Below, piece by piece: positions 1-7,134 of a stretch of DNA of 64,000 bases. The stretch lies in the NCBI RefSeq assembly GCF_019947135.1, contig NZ_JAGSHT010000021.1, forward strand, positions 1 through 64,000, written 5' to 3'. The notes under the pieces were generated by a model that did not search any database, was not told the DNA's origin, and saw only the letters and a list, made by a program, of their open reading frames with translations. This DNA comes from Occultella gossypii (GTDB lineage: Bacteria > Actinomycetota > Actinomycetes > Actinomycetales > Beutenbergiaceae). The translations under genes were made by a program, and so were the position numbers. Within the stretch, counting starts at the first letter, position 1. Each line of letters opens with the position of its first letter.

Positions 1-1282
1 TGGAGGCCCCAGCAGCCAACGTCGCCGCCTCGCAGGTCATCTCACCAACATTTGACTGGGCCACGAGAGTCGTGATCGTGGTGTCACCACTGTTGGTCAC
101 CGGGATGGTCATCGTGATCTGCTCCCCAACACCTTCCGGGGTATCGGCAGCCGGGATGATCTCCGTGATGGCCTGGTCCACGGTGAAGGTCACCATGCCC
201 GATCCGCCGTCGGTTCCATCGCTCCCGTCGGATCCATCGGTCGAGCCACCACCGAGCAGCGGCAGATCACCTAGCAGCGGCAGATCGCCGAGCAGCCCGT
301 CGGTCGGCAGGCCACCGCCCAGCAGGTCGTCGGTCGGCAGGCCACCGCCCAGCAGGTCGTCGGTCGGCAGGCCACCGCTGGAGAGCGACTCAAGGGTGTT
401 GATGTTGTCCGTCACCTGCAGGACGTCCAAGACATCCGTCGGGTTGCCGCTGGTCACGCTCTCCAGCGCTGTCTCCCACAGCAGTCGCCACGTGTCGAGG
501 TGGTCGCCGGCGAAACTCACGTAATCATCCACGTTGGTCAGCGTCTCGGGAGAGAGCCGCTGCAGGATGTCAGAGGCGTCGGTCGTCTGCCAGATGTAGT
601 TGGGATCCGTGAGCATTTCTGGACTCGGCAGGCCCGGAATGATCAGGTCTGAGAGGTTTGTCAGTTCCTCAACTGACGGGACATTCAGGGTTGTCAGATC
701 GTTGCTGTCCAGAGGGATGCCGATCCCGCCACACGAGGTGAGCAGGGTGACGTAATCGGTGCCGTGTCCCCTCACGTGTGAGGGGTTGAAGACCGGAATC
801 CAACCAAGCGGGCCGCCGTAGATGTCGATGACCGGCATATCGGAATTGCCGATGGCGCCGCTGGCCAACGAGAGGACCAGGTTTGCGTACTCGTCATCGG
901 TATGGAACTCGTTGAAGTGGGAAAAGGTCCCGATCAGGGGAATCCCGTCTTCGTTGGCCCACATGTGATCCAAGAAGAACGTGCAGGCGTCGCCGCCGGC
1001 CTCGTGTCCTCCTCCGTGGTCTTCAGACTGCGTGCCGTCCTGAGCCGTCCCGGTGGTACTCACCAGCTGCGCATCAGCGGGAGCGCCATCCTGCGCGGCA
1101 CCCTCGTCCGAACCAAGTGGCGCTGCCATCGCCGACGACATCAGACCGACACTCGCGGTCGCGGCAATCACTACCGATGCCACGGTGCGACCCGTGCGGC
1201 GTGCGAAAGCCGGAGCCAAGTTCCTCTCGGGCTTCACGTGTTCGGAGTCACCTTGGCGGCGACCCCACATAGTGAACGACAT
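1..1282 (-). CDS. Secreted repeat protein with DUF7507/DUF11-like domain, 3' end cut by window edge
   Basis: The reading frame starts at an ATG at 1282, preceded by GGAGAAG, and runs off the left edge, so at least 427 codons are present. The N-terminus is basic (MSFTMWGRRQ), with a hydrophobic segment near residues 35-50 ending in AMAAP, which suits a long-type signal peptide. Residues about 95-300 are a non-repetitive globular region with several Cys, Trp and His that I do not recognise. Then come three LPTDxLLGG repeats, a Gly/Ser/Asp linker, and a segment resembling actinobacterial DUF7507/DUF11 repeats (TNSGDTTITTL, CEAATLAAGAS), a beta-sandwich seen in surface proteins. An anchor signal, if any, lies outside the window. 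It is the last visible gene of three same-strand genes for secreted proteins and shares the LPTD-LL motif with its neighbour. The function is unknown. Confidence 0.85.
   Translation of the reverse strand, partial: MSFTMWGRRQGDSEHVKPERNLAPAFARRTGRTVASVVIAATASVGLMSSAMAAPLGSDEGAAQDGAPADAQLVSTTGTAQDGTQSEDHGGGHEAGGDACTFFLDHMWANEDGIPLIGTFSHFNEFHTDDEYANLVLSLASGAIGNSDMPVIDIYGGPLGWIPVFNPSHVRGHGTDYVTLLTSCGGIGIPLDSNDLTTLNVPSVEELTNLSDLIIPGLPSPEMLTDPNYIWQTTDASDILQRLSPETLTNVDDYVSFAGDHLDTWRLLWETALESVTSGNPTDVLDVLQVTDNINTLESLSSGGLPTDDLLGGGLPTDDLLGGGLPTDGLLGDLPLLGDLPLLGGGSTDGSDGSDGTDGGSGMVTFTVDQAITEIIPAADTPEGVGEQITMTIPVTNSGDTTITTLVAQSNVGEMTCEAATLAAGAS
299..388. repeat. 30-bp tandem repeat, about 2.7 copies
   Basis: Two near-identical 30-bp units begin at 299 and 329, followed by a truncated third at 359. 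They encode the ten-residue unit GGLPTDDLLG of the secreted protein on the minus strand. The codons match as well as the residues, so duplication is recent or maintained by slippage. Confidence 0.9.
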
Positions 1283-1515
1283 GATACTTCTCCATTCTCA
1301 TCAATCGCGGTTTCATGGGTCCATGAGACAGATGGATCGCATCGGTCTCAAGATCAAGTGGCCCTCAATGGTGAAAGCAGTATTGAGGGGTTCTCATCTG
1401 TTTTGATCGACACACCAGGTAAGGAACAGCGCATCGGCCGTCCGATAGGACCTGGTGTTCTGCCGAGCCCGCCTGCTGCCCGTCGGGCGGAAAGGCGAGC
1501 TCTAGAATCCGTGGA
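1283..1515 (-). promoter_or_regulatory. 233-nt structured, AT-richer leader before the first secreted protein gene
   Basis: No gene is seen here. The stretch is clearly less GC-rich than its surroundings. It holds two perfect inverted repeats: 1412-1420 with 1450-1458 (ACACCAGGT and ACCTGGTGT) and 1362-1369 with 1382-1389 (CCCTCAAT and ATTGAGGG), plus a smaller CATCGG/CCGAT stem inside the first loop. One could terminate the upstream gene. The others would lie in the 5' leader of the gene starting at 1282. It matches no riboswitch class I can recognise by eye. Confidence 0.45.
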
Positions 1516-3507
1516 TCAGTTCGCCACGGTTCGACGACGACGCATCATCACCAGGCCGGCAAGGACCAACAGGACCGAGATCCCGGCAAGCTGAGAATTG
1601 TCGACGCCGGTCGCTGGGAGCTCACCAGCCGGCCCCATCCCAAGCAGGCTGAGGGTAGAGCCGGTGTTACGCGGGGAGATCACCGCAGCGAAGCCAGCAC
1701 TCACGGACGAACCGCGATCAATGGAAGTCACACCCCTACCGGTCACGAACGAACCACCACCGATGGAAGTAACACCCCCACCAGTCACGTCCGAGACGCC
1801 TATGACACCTACGGTCCCGTTGGTTCCACTGGTCCCGTCAGTTCCGTTGGCGCCGTTGGTTCCACTGGTGCCGTTGGTGCCATCGGTGCCGTTGGTTCCA
1901 CTGGTCCCGTCAGTTCCATTGGTGCCGTCAGTCCCATCGGTCCCGTCAGCGTCAGTTCCGCCGTTCCCATCAGTGCCGTCAGTCCCATCAGTCCCGTCCG
2001 GGCCTTCGGTGCCGCCCAGCAGACCGTCGGTCGGCAGCCCGGCAAGCAGGCTGTTGGTCGGCACCATGGCAAGCAGGGTGTTGGTCGGCAGCATGGCGAG
2101 CAGGCTGTCGGTCGGCAGTCCGGCGAGGAGGCCGCCGGTTGCGTCAGCGTCGGTTCCGTCGGTTCCATCGGTTCCGTCGGGGCCCTCGGTGCCGCCGAGC
2201 AGACCATCGGTCGGCAGCGTGGCGAGCAGGCTGTCGGTCGGCAGTCCGGCGAGGAGGCCGTCGGTTGCGTCCGGGTCGGTTCCGTCGGTCCCATCGGTTC
2301 CGTCGGTTCCGTCGGTGCCGCCGAGCAGACCATCGGTCGGCAGCGTGGCGAGCAGGCTGTCGGTCGGCAGTCCGGCGAGGAGGCCGTCGGTTGCGTCCGG
2401 GTCGGTTCCGTCAGTTCCATCGGTTCCGTCGGGGCCCTCGGTGCCGCCCAGGAGACCATCGGTCGGCAGCGTGGCGAGCAGGCTGTCGGTCGGCAGTCCG
2501 GCGAGCAGGCCATCGAGCAACCCGCTGCCGTCGGTCCCGTCGGCGCCGTCAGGTTCGTCACCGGTCACGTCCTCGATGGTGCAGCACCCGTTGGGGCCGT
2601 CGGCGCCGTCAGGTTCGTCACCGGTCACGTCCTCGATGGTGCAGCACCCGTTGGGGCCGTCGGCGCCATCAGGTTCGTCACCGGTCACGTCCTCGATGGT
2701 GCAGCACCCGCTGGGGCCGTCGGCGCCGTCGGGTTCGTCACCGGTCACGTCCTCGACGGTGCAGCACCCGTTGGTGCTCTCAGTGCTGGTCGAGGTAGCG
2801 ACCGACTGGTCATTGTCGCCGTGCGCCTCTGCTGTGGTTCCGGAGTCTCCGGCGGTGTTCACCACGGCAATCTCGCCCTGGACCTGCTCCGCGTTCTCTC
2901 CGGGGTCCGTCGCCCCGTTGAGATCGTGGCCGTCGCTGGTGTTGTCACTGTCGATCACGACGGCGGTTGATGCGTCGCTGGTCGACTCAGCGGAGGTGTC
3001 ACCGACCTGCGTGGCGGAACCGCCCGATGCGTCGATCTGAGCCGCGTTGCCTCGGTCGTTGTCACTGTCTTGGGTGATGGTGTGCTCACCTTGAACGGAC
3101 ATCTCTGCGTCGAGGCTGCTGCCATCCGCTGTCTCGGGTTCCGACTGTGCGGCACTGGTCTCTGACGACACAGCAGGTTCGACCGTGGCCGTGACCACCG
3201 GCTGGTCACTATTGCCCTCTGGTTGGTCACCGCCCGCGCACTCGTCCTCTGGGGTAGCGAGCGGTGTCCCGTCGAGGATGTTGAGGAGGTCGTTCGTGGA
3301 TTCGCAGGTGGCGTCATCACTCGCGTCCGCATTGCCGTTCTCGGCAGTCCCCTCAACGGTTTCTACCACCAACGGCGTCGCGGTGCTTTCAAGGATGTCG
3401 TCAACCACGGCGCCACCTGTGTCGGCTTGAGCTACTACCGGGCCGATGGCTATGAGCCCCCCGGCGAGCAGCGACGTATACAGCGCGCGCTTCACATAGG
3501 TATGCAT
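1516..3507 (-). CDS. LPXTG-anchored, repeat-rich surface protein
   Basis: This 663-residue protein starts at ATG 3507, chosen because CAGGAG sits 7 nt upstream and a signal peptide follows directly (MHTYVKRALYTSLLAGG to VAQA). An in-frame start 15 codons earlier lacks this. Order of parts: signal peptide; acidic Ser/Thr/Asp-rich stalk to about residue 240; four 20-residue repeats with core GCCTIEDVTGDEPDGADG; three 42-residue repeats built on GLLAGLPTDSLLATLPTD plus GTDGTDGTD; a long Gly-Thr-Asp/Asn tract with glycine at nearly every third position; a Ser/Thr/Gly/Val-rich region; then LPATG, a hydrophobic helix and RRRR. The last part is a class-E-like sortase sorting signal, so the protein should be linked to the cell wall. 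No sortase lies in the window. Paired cysteines in each 20-residue repeat are unusual for a stalk. Adhesin or structural roles are guesses. Confidence 0.9.
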   Translation of the reverse strand: MHTYVKRALYTSLLAGGLIAIGPVVAQADTGGAVVDDILESTATPLVVETVEGTAENGNADASDDATCESTNDLLNILDGTPLATPEDECAGGDQPEGNSDQPVVTATVEPAVSSETSAAQSEPETADGSSLDAEMSVQGEHTITQDSDNDRGNAAQIDASGGSATQVGDTSAESTSDASTAVVIDSDNTSDGHDLNGATDPGENAEQVQGEIAVVNTAGDSGTTAEAHGDNDQSVATSTSTESTNGCCTVEDVTGDEPDGADGPSGCCTIEDVTGDEPDGADGPNGCCTIEDVTGDEPDGADGPNGCCTIEDVTGDEPDGADGTDGSGLLDGLLAGLPTDSLLATLPTDGLLGGTEGPDGTDGTDGTDPDATDGLLAGLPTDSLLATLPTDGLLGGTDGTDGTDGTDGTDPDATDGLLAGLPTDSLLATLPTDGLLGGTEGPDGTDGTDGTDADATGGLLAGLPTDSLLAMLPTNTLLAMVPTNSLLAGLPTDGLLGGTEGPDGTDGTDGTDGNGGTDADGTDGTDGTNGTDGTSGTNGTDGTNGTSGTNGANGTDGTSGTNGTVGVIGVSDVTGGGVTSIGGGSFVTGRGVTSIDRGSSVSAGFAAVISPRNTGSTLSLLGMGPAGELPATGVDNSQLAGISVLLVLAGLVMMRRRRTVAN
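2191..2520. repeat. 126-bp in-frame tandem repeat, about 2.6 copies
   Basis: Units start at 2191, 2317 and 2443, exactly 126 bp apart, and encode 42-residue blocks containing GLPTDSLLATLPTDGLLGGT and a GTD tract. A more diverged related block lies at 2011-2140. The copies differ mainly in the length and third bases of the GTD tract. Confidence 0.9.
2539..2778. repeat. 60-bp tandem repeat, four copies
   Basis: Four consecutive 60-bp units (2539, 2599, 2659, 2719) differ at only a few bases. Each encodes a 20-residue block with a Cys-Cys pair and EDVTGDEPDGADG. Near-identity including silent positions indicates recent expansion. Confidence 0.95.
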
Positions 3508-3514
3508 GGAAGTA

Positions 3515-3600
3515 CTCCTGACTGACTGGGTGGAATGCGCCCATCGGCGCATGTGAACGTGCCGGGAGGATTCCCCGGCCGTCTACCCGTCAGTCAGGAG
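3515..3600 (-). promoter_or_regulatory. Long-range RNA stem joining a stop codon region to the next Shine-Dalgarno
   Basis: The segments 3589-3600 and 3515-3526 are perfect 12-bp inverted repeats (CTCCTGACTGAC and GTCAGTCAGGAG), extendable by CCC/GGG past a one-base bulge. In the minus-strand mRNA the first arm contains the stop codon of the upstream gene (3590-3592). The second arm contains the AGGAG Shine-Dalgarno of the gene starting at 3507. Two smaller hairpins sit between them: 3535-3541/3546-3552 and 3561-3566/3574-3579. The layout suits translational coupling, in which a ribosome finishing the first gene frees the second ribosome site. That role is inference. Confidence 0.6.
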
Positions 3601-5131
3601 CGATGGCGACCTCGAGGAGAACCTCGAGAACGGTCGACGGCGACGCCGCGACCGCGAGAGCACTTGAAGAGTTCGCGGGCACCCAAAGCCCACTAACGAT
3701 GTCTGCGTATCCAGTGCCGAACGTCGGACCGGCCGCACGCGCGGTACCGGTCGGCGCCGAAGCAGGGGCCGTGGCGGGCACCGGTGCGCTACCGGACCCC
3801 GGCCCGCCCTGGCCGATCTCTCCAGGGGCAACAGCGCCGCTGGCTACGGCCGCCATGCTGCTTTCTTCCTGCCCGAACCCGTCCACATCAAGAACGGAGC
3901 CCTGAACGAATGAAGAAGGATCGGCCGCTTGTGTAGCCGCCTCGACGCTCACCTGGTCCGGCGCGGGCGTCCGAGCACCGACCGGCTCCACCGGGACGTC
4001 CTGTGCTGCAGAAGCGGAGAGGTGGACGAAGCGCAACGCTGGATAGTCGTCGAGACCTTCCCCGACTGCCGCCATGAGAGCCAGCCCTGCGACCGAACCG
4101 ACCATCGGGCCCACGACGCCGGCGACAACCGGCTGGGCAAGCCCTTCAACAGCGATGGCTACGACATCGGCGACGACCGGATCAACGGCTTCCACGATCG
4201 GCGTGACGACCTCACGAAGCACCGGAGCGATCACATCGCCCACCAACGGGTCGAAGATGCGCTCGACGGGCAGGTCGATCTCTTCGCTGACCGGTCCGGC
4301 AACGTCGGCAACCAGCGCAGTCACCGAAGGGATGCGCCCGGCGAGGTCACGGACCGCAGTGCTGATCCCCGGCTCGTCCTCAACCGCCCGTCGGGCGAAT
4401 ACCTCCGCCGTCTGGTCGGTGAGCTCGGTGGCGGCTTCCGGCTGGGACAGGGTCTGGGGTCCCGCCGCGCTGGCGTCAGTGCCACCTTCGGCAGCGACAG
4501 TCGTCGTAGGCGCCGTACTCGGCGCGGGCACTACCTCGCGCTCGTTCTCATCGGCGCGGGGTTCACCGCTTGCCGCCTGCGCGTCTGCGGCGACGTCCGC
4601 CACGGGCTCAGTGACGGCGACGGCTGCTCCGTTGACGGCGTCCACGATCGCAGGCACGTCGTCGACCGTCAGCTCAACGGTCTCCGCCACTGGCTCAGCC
4701 AATCGTTCGACGACGTCGACGGCACCGTCGGTCACCTCCGTCACGGCATCGGTCGCCGCGAATGTCGACCGGTCGGACGACTCTTCGCCCTCGACCGGAT
4801 CGGCCATCTCGAACGGGACCGCTTCCTCGCCGGCCGCACTCGCCTCAGCCTCGCCGTCACCGGTCTCGACGGAGTCCGGGGCGCTCTCTCCTTCTTCGGA
4901 GCCACCCACAACCTCGTCGACCATGACGGTCGCTTCATCCGCGACGACGGTCGCGTCCTCGAGCAGTCCACCGACGAGTGAGTCGTCGGCTGATGCGGCA
5001 GCGGTGAACGTCGCGCCCAGGAACAAGGAGCCGAGGAGGGTCAGGAGGCCACGCAGGGCCCACCGCAGCGAACGGCGCCGGCCGTCCGGCTGCTGGCCGT
5101 CCGCATGGTCAACCATGCCCCCGCTACCCAT
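3590..5131 (-). CDS. Secreted acidic Ala/Val-rich protein, unknown function
   Basis: The chosen start is ATG 5131 (MGSGGMVDHADGQQ), giving 513 residues. The frame is open further upstream, but that part is out of character and crosses a promoter-like region. An ATG five codons further in is also possible. A basic stretch (RRRSLRW) and hydrophobic helix ending FTAAASA at about residue 50 form a signal peptide. The mature protein is acidic. Around residues 230-400 it has repeated hydrophobic blocks of the type DPVVADVV and QPVVAGVVGP, which could form amphipathic strands or helices. A Pro/Ala/Ser-rich tail follows. There is no LPXTG motif or C-terminal membrane anchor, so it may be released or bound non-covalently. 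It is the first gene of the three-gene secreted cluster. No family was recognised. Confidence 0.8.
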   Translation of the reverse strand: MGSGGMVDHADGQQPDGRRRSLRWALRGLLTLLGSLFLGATFTAAASADDSLVGGLLEDATVVADEATVMVDEVVGGSEEGESAPDSVETGDGEAEASAAGEEAVPFEMADPVEGEESSDRSTFAATDAVTEVTDGAVDVVERLAEPVAETVELTVDDVPAIVDAVNGAAVAVTEPVADVAADAQAASGEPRADENEREVVPAPSTAPTTTVAAEGGTDASAAGPQTLSQPEAATELTDQTAEVFARRAVEDEPGISTAVRDLAGRIPSVTALVADVAGPVSEEIDLPVERIFDPLVGDVIAPVLREVVTPIVEAVDPVVADVVAIAVEGLAQPVVAGVVGPMVGSVAGLALMAAVGEGLDDYPALRFVHLSASAAQDVPVEPVGARTPAPDQVSVEAATQAADPSSFVQGSVLDVDGFGQEESSMAAVASGAVAPGEIGQGGPGSGSAPVPATAPASAPTGTARAAGPTFGTGYADIVSGLWVPANSSSALAVAASPSTVLEVLLEVAIAPD

Positions 5132-5165
5132 TGGGATCGTCCCCCGCTTCCCCCGTTTGGCCGCA

Positions 5166-5193
5166 ATGTTACCCACATCACACAGATGCGCAA
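5166..5193 (-). promoter_or_regulatory. Promoter with CRP-like palindrome for the secreted-protein cluster
   Basis: On the minus strand TTGCGC (5188-5193) and TAACAT (5166-5171) are 16 bp apart. They overlap TGTTA-N6-TCACA at 5167-5182, one base off the CRP/GlxR consensus TGTGA-N6-TCACA. The site lies about 35 bp upstream of the chosen start at 5131, and its overlap with the -10 would suit repression. The prediction is by eye only. Confidence 0.45.
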
Positions 5194-5312
5194 GGCATCG
5201 CGTTGACCATGCGCCGCCTTGGTCGCCGTCCGGAACGGACCACAGCGCGGGAACACAACGCCATCGGCGACGCTGAACAGGGCCCCGACCATGAACGGGT
5301 CCGCGTCCACCG

Positions 5313-5705
5313 CTACCGGGTGGTGATGTCACCCTCGACGTAGACCCATCGGCCGGCCCGTCGTGTGAATGCGCTCCGCTCGTGCAGCTCGCCCGGGCCC
5401 GCGGCGGTCCGGTACCTCGCCCGGAACTCGACCACGCCGTCGGTGTCGTCAGGCCCGCCGGCCTCGGTGCTCAGGATCGTCAGGCCGAGCCAGGTCAGCC
5501 CGGGCGTGGGTTCGATCTCGTCGGGCCTGGTGCGCGGGTGCCAGGTCCGGAACACGTGGTCCAAGGCCCCGACGGCGTAGCCGCAGTACCTGGACCGCAT
5601 CAGTTCCGCCGCGGTACTCGCGTACCGCTCCTGCCGGTGCAGTGGTCCGCAACAGGCGTCGTAGGCAGCGCCACTGTCGCAGGGGCAGGCACGTTCGAGG
5701 CTCAC
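5313..5705 (-). CDS. YchJ-like (UPF0225) SEC-C motif protein
   Basis: This 130-residue protein matches the YchJ family. An N-terminal Cys cluster ACPCDSGAAYDACCG resembles the SEC-C zinc-binding motif and is followed by the conserved block AAELMRSRYCGYAVG. The remainder resembles the NTF2-like YchJ domain (VEFRARYR, HERSAFTRRAGRWVYVEGD). The start is GTG, overlapping the stop of the upstream gene by 4 nt (GTGA), so the two are translationally coupled. The cellular role of the family is not established. Confidence 0.88.
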   Translation of the reverse strand: MSLERACPCDSGAAYDACCGPLHRQERYASTAAELMRSRYCGYAVGALDHVFRTWHPRTRPDEIEPTPGLTWLGLTILSTEAGGPDDTDGVVEFRARYRTAAGPGELHERSAFTRRAGRWVYVEGDITTR

Positions 5706-6394
5706 CCGTACACGCCCTTGCCGCGTGGGGCGGGGTCGCCAGTCCTGGCGCCGTCGGGACCACCCGCGCCGTCGCCCCGCTCGCCGTCGAACCCCCTGAG
5801 CAGGAACGCGACGACGGCATCCGGTAGCCCGGCCAGGGCCTTCGCCGCGGAGTCGACATGCACGGAGGTGGCGCCGTTCCAGTCGCTCATCTCGACCCGT
5901 CGGTCCACCACCCAGTGCGTGCCGATCTGCTCGCGATCGACCACCACGCCATAACGCCTCGCCTCGAACGGGGTGCCGCCGGGTGGGGTGACGGTCTCGG
6001 TGCCCTGCCGCTCGAGCGTCGCCCGATCGGCGCCGCCGACCGGGTCGGAGTCATCCAGGCGGATGTACCGCACGGCCGGCTCGCCGGAGGAGATGAGGTC
6101 CGCGAGCAGCACGAACTCCCCGTAGCTCGGCATCGTGTCCGCGTCGAGGCCCGAACTCACCCGGTCCACGTGGGAGCGCTGCCCGTCCGGCTCGGACCGG
6201 TACGTCGCGGACTGCCACGTGCGCGCGCCATGGGTGAACCGGATCACGGACTCGGCGCGGTAGTAGGCGCCGCCGGCGAGCGGGAACGCGACCCGGGTTC
6301 GCAGGACCAGGTCGTCGAATCGCCGGTGCAGGGCGCCGTCGTGCGCGTCCCGTGAACTCGAGTTCGCCGAGTGGAAGGTCTCCCAACGGTCCAT
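5702..6394 (-). CDS. Conserved hypothetical protein
   Basis: This is a soluble protein of about 230 residues with no signal peptide or membrane segment. Visible features are RRFDDLVLRTRVAFPL, a Trp/Tyr-rich beta-type middle part and a C-terminal PDAVVAFLLRGFDGE. I do not recognise a family. The start is uncertain: ATG 6394 lies 20 nt past the stop of the response regulator gene, while an in-frame GTG at 6430 would overlap that gene. Neither has a strong Shine-Dalgarno. It is probably the third gene of the kinase-regulator operon and overlaps the YchJ-like gene by 4 nt. Confidence 0.75.
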   Translation of the reverse strand: MDRWETFHSANSSSRDAHDGALHRRFDDLVLRTRVAFPLAGGAYYRAESVIRFTHGARTWQSATYRSEPDGQRSHVDRVSSGLDADTMPSYGEFVLLADLISSGEPAVRYIRLDDSDPVGGADRATLERQGTETVTPPGGTPFEARRYGVVVDREQIGTHWVVDRRVEMSDWNGATSVHVDSAAKALAGLPDAVVAFLLRGFDGERGDGAGGPDGARTGDPAPRGKGVYG

Positions 6395-6414
6395 GCACCC
6401 AACTTGCCAGACCC

Positions 6415-7134
6415 CTACGCCTCCAGCCACCCGCCGTCGTGCACGAGCAGTGCGATCTGGGTGCGGTTGCCCACCTCGAGCTTGGTCAGCACCGTCGAGA
6501 CGTACGCCTTCACGGTGGCCACGGACAGGAACAGCGCGCTCGCGATCTGCGCATTCGTGGCGCCGCGGGCGATCTCGCGGGCCACCTCCGCCTCCCGCTC
6601 GCTGAGCCGGTCCAGTCGCTTGCGGGCGGTCTCGCGGGGGCCGGCCTCGCCGACGGTGCGGGAGATGAGGTGGCGGGTGACCTCCGGGGAGAGCACCGCG
6701 TCGCCGTCGGCCACCCGGGCGAGCGCGGCCACGATGTCGGCGGGCGGCGTGTCCTTGAGCAGGTACCCGCTCGCACCGGCCCGCAGCGCGCCGACGATCT
6801 CGGCATCGGTGTGGAACGTCGTCAGCACCACGACCTCCGGCGCGCCGGCGACCGTGCGCAGCCGCTCGGTCGCCGTGATCCCGTCCACCCGGGGCATCCG
6901 CAGGTCCATCAGCACCACGTCGCAGGGATGCGCCGCGAGGGCATCGGGGACCTCGTCGCCGTCGCCGGCCTCGCCGACCACCCGCACCGTGGTCCCGGCC
7001 GCGGTCGTGCCGTCGAGCATCATGGTCAGTCCGGCTCGCACAAGCGCGTCGTCGTCGACCAGCAGGACCCGGAGCGTGCGCTCCGGCCCCGATCCCGGTG
7101 TTTGTGCCTGCGAGCTCTGGGTCACCGTGGCCAT
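6415..7134 (-). CDS. NarL/FixJ-type response regulator
   Basis: The 239-residue protein has a receiver domain at about 21-140 with acidic pocket VDDD, phosphoacceptor Asp77 in LMDLRMP, the switch Thr in VVLTTFH and Lys in LLKDTPP. A LuxR-type helix-turn-helix follows at about 174-232 (LSEREAEVAREIARGATNAQIA, then VATVKAYVSTVLTKL). Its start overlaps the histidine kinase gene by 13 nt, so the two are co-translated. It should bind DNA as a phosphorylated dimer. The likely target is the divergent intergenic region at 8292-8469. Confidence 0.95.
   Translation of the reverse strand: MATVTQSSQAQTPGSGPERTLRVLLVDDDALVRAGLTMMLDGTTAAGTTVRVVGEAGDGDEVPDALAAHPCDVVLMDLRMPRVDGITATERLRTVAGAPEVVVLTTFHTDAEIVGALRAGASGYLLKDTPPADIVAALARVADGDAVLSPEVTRHLISRTVGEAGPRETARKRLDRLSEREAEVAREIARGATNAQIASALFLSVATVKAYVSTVLTKLEVGNRTQIALLVHDGGWLEA

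Noticed and set aside
2539-2778. Regular 60-bp repeats considered as a CRISPR array
   Set aside because: There are no unique spacers, and the repeats are in frame and encode protein. No cas gene is present.
1598-3040. 480-residue plus-strand open frame rich in VPSVPSVPS
   Set aside because: It is the antisense shadow of the repeat-rich LPXTG gene. Its repeats mirror those of the real protein, and it has no start signal or domain.
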